Shown: in pieces, positions 57,147-64,000 of the stretch | Position numbering within the stretch: the first letter of the stretch is position 1 | How the letters are laid out: every line of letters begins with the position of its first letter | Notes under the pieces: model-generated | The model's database searches: none | What the model saw: only the letters and a program-made list of their open reading frames with translations | What the model was told of the DNA's origin: nothing | NCBI RefSeq assembly: GCF_037038585.1 | Contig: NW_027288588.1 | Span: 620,001-684,000 of the forward strand | From: Patagioenas fasciata | Lineage: Eukaryota; Chordata; Aves; Columbiformes; Columbidae | DNA length: 64,000 nucleotides | Direction of reading: 5' to 3' | Position numbers and translations under genes: made by a program

Positions 57147-58686
57147 GTGAGCACTGCAGTGAGGGGCTGACTGGTTGGTCTGTATCTCCGGTTTTCTAGA
57201 TTTTCTGTTCTCAAATAAGGAGGTGTACTTCAAATGTAGATTTTGCGGGGGGAGGCGGGTCTGTCCCATTTAAACTGTGTCCTTATGGAGCCCATAAAAA
57301 GGTCTCTGACTTCGGTGAAGCAACTCATGCAGAACTTTAGCAAATATTTCCCGTTCAGTTATTTAACGTCTGCAGCTGCTCTCTGTGCCTGGAAAACAAA
57401 TCACATCAAAAACTACAGGGAATAAAAACTGTCATTCTTTATTTTCAAGGAAGCAGAGAAATCGTAGCCCATTCCCATAGTGTCTATGAAAGTTCTGTTC
57501 GAGACTTCGAATTCTCAGTAAGTTCTGAGCCAGAGAACTAGATTTAATTCAGCATATTATGCCTTTGCATGACTTGCAGGATCATTGCTTTGAAATACGA
57601 TAGTAGGTTTAAAGAGCATCCTCCTATAAGGAATGAAAAGCAACACCTATTTGTATGCAGAATTTCAAAGAGGAAGAACTGTGTGTGTTTGGTTTGTATT
57701 GCTCTTTTTTTTTTTTAAGATAAGCTGTTCCTTTTTTTGTTCTGTTTTCTAGTTCTTCCATCAGGGAAAAGTACATTGTTTTCCCTTTTCTTTAGGCTTG
57801 TTTTTACTTTCGCGGTCCTCAGTGCAGTGGTGAGGCTCTTGTACAAACCCACAGGGAATGCTGGTAATATTGACTTTTAAAATCCTTTCGTTGATATTGA
57901 GTTTTCTTAATCCTATCAAGCTTGACTTTTTAAAGTTCTGTCAGAAGTGTTTTAAATTCTTAGCTCCTTCACTGGCTTACGCTGGCACTGTTCCAACATC
58001 CTGACTTGTTATTCCACATAGGGCTCTGTCCCGGTGTTTCCTTCCATCTTTGTAACAAAGCGTTTGCTTTTGGACCTGATCCTGAGAACAGAGACACGTG
58101 GGTAACTTCACTCACGTGCTCGGGCCCCTGGCGCTGGGCGTTGGGTGTCTGTAGATTTCAGAGCTGTTAGCAGGATGTGTTAACAGTTGCTAGTGATGCC
58201 CAGACCCCAAGGGAATCCAGATTGCCTTCATCTTCTCATCCTCCGTTCTGTTGATTCTACTGGGCTCAAGGAAGCTGTGTTTATAGTTTAAACTTGAATT
58301 GTAGCAGAGGAGAGATGACTTTCTACCAGAGGGTCAGGTGAGGTAAATCAGCTTCAGCCCATTTTGGTGGTGTAACCTCTGCTTCCATCAGGGCCTGTTG
58401 CTGCTGAAGAAACTCCTGGGTGTGTTTGATGGTGCTGCTTTGCTTTCAGTCGCTTGGTCAGCCCAAAACGCTGCAGCGCTGCTTGTTTTCCAGTGCCCTG
58501 TGTACACACACCAGCACGAAACTTGGAATCTTTCTCTCTCAAAACCGCTCCTGGGTTGCCTGAGGTGACTCTAACACTGTTTTTATTTTGGAAAGAAGAT
58601 AGTAAGGGAACTTTTTATTTTTCTAACCAGCGCAATAGGTTTCTAGACATGGGTTGCAGTCACTTTCTTTTGGTTTTTTTTGCTAC
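57147..58686. other. Intron-equivalent of the COLGALT2-like copy
   Basis: Between exon equivalents. No other feature was recognised. An upstream AG at 58659 (GGGTTGCAG) could act as a cryptic acceptor and keeps frame into SYPEEFGPK. Confidence 0.5.
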
Positions 58687-59623
58687 GTCTTACCCAGAAG
58701 AATTTGGGCCAAAGGCCAAAACATTGGCCAAGCTCCCGATTCACTCACGTGACGAAACTCCGACCGGCAGCCCTGCGTGCTGCACGAGAGAAGGGGTCAG
58801 ACCACATCCTGGTAAGTACAAGGTTTGATTTATTAACTGTCCTCAGGCAAAAGCTTTTCAGATGGTCACTCTGATAACTCCGGGGCTGCCAAAAAGTCTC
58901 CTGTCCATCTAAAGACAAAGCTCTCTGCAGTGAGATGCCGTGTATCGTTTCTTGGTCTGATGAGCAAGAGAGTTTGCAGCTGGAGAGAGAAGTCCATGGG
59001 TAAACCCAAGGTTTGTTGCCCAGCGGTCAGGACTGAACGTAGTCCTGGTGGTGGGTAGGTACCTGCAAGGGGCCCTCAGATGGAAACCCCACCTGTTAGT
59101 GATGAAATGTAAGGGAAATAGTTCTACGGAACAGTTGTGAACAGATGTGTGGCTTTGGTGACTGCAGCAGCCACTTTTTAAGAGTGATCCTCTTCGCAGA
59201 ATAAATGCACCCTGAATTTTCAGCAGTGATGTTTTCCCTCGCAGCTCCGTTGCCCCAGTGTTGGAGGAACATTCCGTGGAGTGCGAGGGAAACTCCGCAT
59301 CTCTTCCCATCTCATAATGTACCTTTAACAGAGATGTGTCCTACGGTATCAAAACCAGCAGCTCAGTGCTTTTTGGGTTTTTTTTGACAACCTCATGCCT
59401 CTGGGTGCCTTGTTCCCAAGAAAGCATCAGGGCAAGCCTATCATTTAATCTAATAACAAATTTATTTTTCTCTTCCCCTCTTCTCTAATTTATTGATACA
59501 GATAACTCACTGACCAACCCAGAAACCCTGAACCTGTTGATAGCAGAAAACAAGACCTTGGTGGCACCAATGCTCGAGTCTCGCTCTCTCTACTCAAATT
59601 TCTGGTGTGGCATCACCCCCCAG

Positions 59624-62600
59624 GCAAGTGACCTCCTGAACGCTACCGGGCGACTGTGCAAGCTGTGTTTGCAAAGGCCTCTTGTGTCTGTGAAGTGCTG
59701 GGTTGTGGTTTCTGTCCCGTGGGCTTTCCTGGCTGTTTTTGTAGCGTCCTTTTCTGAAAAGAAGCTGCTGTAGCTCGGTGCCGTGCACTCAGCTCAGCTT
59801 GCGCCTCTCTGAGTGGCAGCATCCCAAATCTTGGTGGGTACCTTTGGGAAAGGTCCATACGTTTATAGGAAATCTGGGAATGAGGGCAGAGAGGACACTG
59901 CGGTCTATCAGTGTTTTTCAGGCTTTGTTTTCTAACCGAGCTGTAGGTACGAGCAGAGCAACGCGTGTTCTGCATTGGGTGTGCAGGCACGTAGCTGGAA
60001 CTTGCTGCCTGGTCTGAGATTTCTCGCTTGAAAAAGCTGAATCTGGAGGAAGCTGAGCTTGTTTAGCCAAAAGTCCTGGGAAATGATACAATCCCACTAA
60101 CTACATAAAAAATACTGATATACACACCAGAATTTATTTGAGGTCACTCCATATGTTTGTTTAATGGCCTTAAATCTCTTGGTACATAATTTTAGACAAG
60201 CTTTCCTGTATAGTGATGCTAATCAGAGAGGAATTTGCTTTTCTTTCTACAGCTTTCTGTTGTATATAGGTTGTTTTTCTCACACATGAACAAGATTTAT
60301 GTGTTGGGGCAACATTGTTTGCCTTGTAGAAATTAGTTTAGTGCTTCTTTCTCAAATCATATATGCTGCAGTAAATATTGGTACAAAGATGCTGCCTAGT
60401 AGGAGTAACATCATTTTTAGAGCCAGAATGAGACTGAGCTATCACTTGACAAGTAGATCCACATCGCTGTGGTCAGTGTGGGTCAGCGGTGATTTTTTGC
60501 CTTTTTTCACTCTTTTTCTTTGGAATGTTCTTGACTAAGCTCTAGATGGGCTTCCTCAGACATTCAGCCTCGTGGGATCGTTTCTGGAAACAAATGGACA
60601 TCCGTGCAGTGAGCAAGACTGCATCGAGCTGATCTAGGCCACAAGGGAAGGGTCATTGAAAGGTCCTTGACCACACAGAATGGGGTAGAAAGTTGATGAG
60701 GCAAGAGGAGAATGAGGAGTTAAAGTAGTTTGTGGTGAGACATGAGAGGTGATGATTGTCTAAGGTAGCAATCAATCATGTATTAGCTAGAGAAATGTAA
60801 GCAGCGCGTAATCTAACTATAATTATCCAAGTATAAATAATGTAACTACAAAATCAGCAGTTTAAGACTATATAACCTGATCAAACTTTACATTAAACAG
60901 CTTCAGTTTATAACTCTCATAGAGTTGTCGGAGTCCATTCTTCTCCCGCACAGTCTGAGGTGAGGACTGTAATTAATACTCGTTTCTCCAAGCCCACAGG
61001 TAAATCTCCATAATGAGATCGGGTTTTTGACCTGTTTGCTACTCTGCTGCTGGCAGGTGTTCCGTCATCCCTTGGGGATGTTGGAGAGGCTCCATGCTCC
61101 AGCCATTTCCTGCCCTCTTGCTTTGCTCCAGAGAGCTACCCGGTTACTAATTATTGTCATTATTGCTGCAGTGAAATGAAGAACAAACTCCATTTCCCCC
61201 TTCTGGTGTAAAACATCCTCTGGCAGTCTCCTTCTGTAGGATTTCTTGAGGAAGGTCTTTGTTTTTAAAGCTCTCGGTGATTATATTTTTTCTTTTACAG
61301 AAACCACCGAATCTTTTCTCTTTTGGCCCCCACACCATCTTATGACAAGGAGTTCCACAAGTCAGACCAACTAATTGAGTAAAAATAGCAGGAAAAGGTC
61401 CTGAACTCGCCAAATTCTTGGGAAGTAAATACACAGATAAGAAAAGGGGTGTGTGTGGGGGGGTGTTTACTTGTTTCAGTTTTTGTTTTAAAATGGAGAA
61501 ATAAACTTTATAGGAAAGGCATTGTCCTTTAAGTGTTTAAGGTGAAGTCCTGATGTAAACCAGCAGTTCTCCACAGCCTGGCATGGGGCTCTGCCAGTGT
61601 GCGCCAGCCCCAGCCCCGGCCCCTGCTGTTACCTCTCCAGCAGAAAATCTCCATCATTACCAGGATTACTGAGAAAAGGAGGGGAAAAAAAACCTCGCAG
61701 CAAATGCATCTTGCAGGATTTGCTGAAAAAAGCTGCTCAGATGAAGAGGAAAGTTCCCACTTTTTTTCGTTTTCTCTTAGTTACTGCTGCTTGTTTCTGT
61801 GCTCGCAGTCCTGCAGCTTCGTGCTCTCAGCCCTGCTCTCCCTGGAGACTTGGGGAGGGAGCAGGAACTGGAGAATGCCCTAAAACACAAAGCCAAACCC
61901 AGCTGCAGACAGCCTGACATTCAGCTGTCGTGAAGCTATCCTTAGGAGAGCACAACAGTGCTGACAAGTTGGAGTCTTTCTTGGCTACAGGTGATTTATG
62001 AGCCATGAAAAGCCCCACAAGCCCGTAGTGAGCAAGTGGAGGAGGACAAAAATTAAGTTTCCAGCATCTTTCACCTGTGGGCACTCTCGGCTGTCTGTTA
62101 ACGGTTGGATGTTTTAACCCTTCCCGCAGCGGGAATGCCAGTGAGGGCTCTGCCCGCTCTCTGCTCTTCGTGGACATCTGAGACATCCAGGCCTCACAGC
62201 GTGGTCAGAAGGTTTCCGAAGGGCAAACCAACAGATGCACAAACAGACAAACGCACCACACGGTGCTTCTGCGCAAGGGCAGGGTAAAGTGGTTCTGCAG
62301 TGATTTGCTCAGCTGTTGCTAGGATGCTCTTGGAAAATATAAATCAAAAGTAACTTCAACTGATTTTAGTGACTCATCATTTCTGTAAAGACCAGAATCC
62401 ACTACGGACCCAACCGTCAGCCATGTTCAGATGTCTAATTGGTGCGTTAGGACTTTCTTTCAGGGGGAATTCAGTGTATTGATTTCCAAATCTGATAGCT
62501 TTAGACATATGGCACCTGCAGACCCAGCTGTGAGCTGCACAAGGCGGGTGTCGCACCCTCAGTGCCGAAAGGTTGGCAAAGCTCTTTAGGTCATGGCCAG

Positions 62601-63032
62601 AAACAATTTGCAGGTCCTATTCGGTGAGACACTGAATGTCCTTTGTGCTTGTTGAACACAGAGGATGCCACAGGTGCTCAGCAGCTTCCAGGGTCAGAGC
62701 TGAGAGTCTATGTGCAAAAAAAAGGTTTCCAGAGAGCCAGGGGAAAAAAATCCGAGATTTGAAGCTCTGTTGCAAGGGAATTTTGTAGCAGAAAGGCTTG
62801 AATTTCCATTAGCTGCTGAAAAGCAGAGAGAAGGTCGTATTTTAACCTTTTTGGTTGAAGATTGTTTCTGCATACTTGACTGAACCCTTTTCAAAATGGG
62901 GACACTTCAAAATCTGAGAACTGAGCACTGATCCGTCTCTGCTGAGCAGGACTAAGGGCAGGAGCTTTTGCTGGGGAGCAGCTGTGAAACTGAAGTCTTC
63001 TGTAACATCCAGCCCTCTGCTTCTGTTTGCAG
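59624..63032. other. Intron-equivalent of the COLGALT2-like copy
   Basis: No exon is recognised. A probable solo LTR lies at 60620-60980. Confidence 0.5.
60620..60980 (+). mobile_element. Probable solo LTR inside the COLGALT2-like intron
   Basis: A fossil candidate: A+T-rich stretch with ACTATATAACC (about 60868) as TATA box, then CATTAAACAGCTTCAG as a polyadenylation-type signal, and a short tail reaching GTCTGAGGTGAGGAC. This order fits an avian LTR. The 5' end is not defined. Confidence 0.5.
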
Positions 63033-63237
63033 GGCTATTACAAAAGGACCCTGGATTACCCCCTGATCCGGGAATGGAAGAGGACAGGCTGGTTTGCTGT
63101 CCCGATGGTTCATTCCACCTTCCTCATCGACTTGAGGAAAGAAGCCTCCACCAAGCTGATGTTCTACCCCCCGCATCAGGACTACACCTGGAGCTTTGAC
63201 GATATCATGGTCTTTGCCTTCTCCAGTCGCCAGGCAG

Positions 63238-64000
63238 GTATGTCTGGAGACTTTGCTGGGCAGGATTCACTCGTAGACATGCAGATCTTTACTTTGGAGT
63301 TCACAGACCAAAAGCCAATTTTTTGGCTTCAGTGGTGAGTTAAGACCCTGTTCCCTTTTCTCTTCTGGATCTGGTCAGGGACAACCAGCAGCAAGTGAGT
63401 GGCAGTGCAGTTTTGAATCACAGATAGCTTCAAAAGACATGGGAACTATTCTAGGGCCGAAGGCAATGTTTCAGAGACAAAATTAGTGGCATCTACCTTT
63501 GTTTTTTGTCACAGTGAGATGATAGCGAGCACAAGTGAATGCTGTGAGAGTGGAAGGCACTCTGTAGTTGTCTAAATTCACCACTTCCAGGAGACTCCAT
63601 GAGGAAGGGGTGAGGACAAGAGACACTTTTTAGACGTTGCAGTGTTTGTGCAAAATAAAACCCAAGTTGCTTGCCTGCAGTGCTTGATGAAGCTTTGCTT
63701 TGTGGCAGCTCAGCAGGAATTGTCTGAGAGTTAAGAGGTTTTTCTTTTGTTGGTTCTGTTTGCTTTAAGCAAAATCAGTGCAACTTTCAGGGAGTGATGT
63801 GGGGGCTGTGGGCTGTGCTCAGAGGAAATTTCTTGCTGGCGTGAGAGCGGTAAAATCTCCACAGAACTGACGCCTCACTGGGACTTTGGGAGAATGAGTC
63901 AAGAACCAGTCCTTGAGATGTTTGGGGCTCCAGCTGGTACTGGGACCAGTTTCTACCAGACATTGGGAGGATTTCAGTTAGATCTGAAACTCAGGAGTCC
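63238..64000. other. Downstream end of the window
   Basis: Follows a good splice donor (GCAG then GTATGT). No further COLGALT2-like exon is recognised before the window ends. Confidence 0.5.

Larger units (their letters stand above)
57036..63237 (+). pseudogene. COLGALT2-like procollagen galactosyltransferase, decayed partial copy
   Basis: Four exon equivalents of the GT25 enzyme that adds galactose to hydroxylysine of collagen in the ER. 57036-57146: [20 protein letters not shown] and VEWRPMEEP, with good splice sites. 58687-58811: SYPEEFGPK, then in another frame KHWPSSRFTHVTKLRPAALR. A 7-base insertion (GCCAAAA) in 58711-58726 shifts the frame. The expected acceptor before 58687 reads AC, not AG. 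59489-59623: [20 protein letters not shown], with the DxD metal-binding motif and [10 protein letters not shown]. Its acceptor reads AA, and the donor is GC (CAG-GCAAGT). 63033-63237: [20 protein letters not shown] and [20 protein letters not shown], with intact splice sites. Residues such as REWKR and SSRQAG favour COLGALT2 over COLGALT1. The first exon is absent, and later exons would lie beyond 64000. Sequencing error could explain one lesion but hardly three. Confidence 0.8.

Overview
The window reads as bird genomic DNA, G+C-rich and repeat-dense. The evidence is an avian-type olfactory receptor in a single coding exon, at least ten CR1 LINE pieces on both strands, several solo LTRs of endogenous retroviruses, and long minisatellites next to CpG islands, as on small bird chromosomes. 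The species cannot be named from the sequence alone.

Layout. 1-2.8 kb: an intact OR14-like olfactory receptor (+). 3.2-18 kb: nested duplicated repeat blocks, direct and inverted, carrying old CR1 remains, two better preserved CR1 copies lying tail to tail, and solo LTRs. 19.4-20 kb: a CpG island with tandem RFX X-box-like motifs and a short first coding exon with a good splice donor. 20.2-36.9 kb: a segment bounded by near-identical inverted arms of about 600 bp. Inside it, on the minus strand, lies the main gene of the window, a 14-exon CCDC81-like gene (25.7-33.7 kb). Every splice phase closes, giving a predicted protein of about 722 residues with two HU-like domains. 36.9-38.9 kb: a degenerate tandem block, a partial LTR, a second CpG-island promoter and a short C-rich repeat. 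38.9-46.7 kb: a 7.8-kb minisatellite of about 39-bp units. 46.7-47.4 kb: a solo LTR closing the array. 47.4-64 kb: ordinary A+T-richer sequence holding four exons of a COLGALT2-like (procollagen galactosyltransferase) gene on the plus strand, with a frameshift and two lost splice acceptors, so it is probably a decayed copy.

How the genes relate: the olfactory receptor, the CCDC81-like gene and the COLGALT2-like copy do not form a pathway. The strongest regional theme is duplication: three separate pairs of inverted or direct repeats, one of them enclosing the CCDC81-like gene. All calls are by eye. Family names come from recalled protein motifs, and no search was run.
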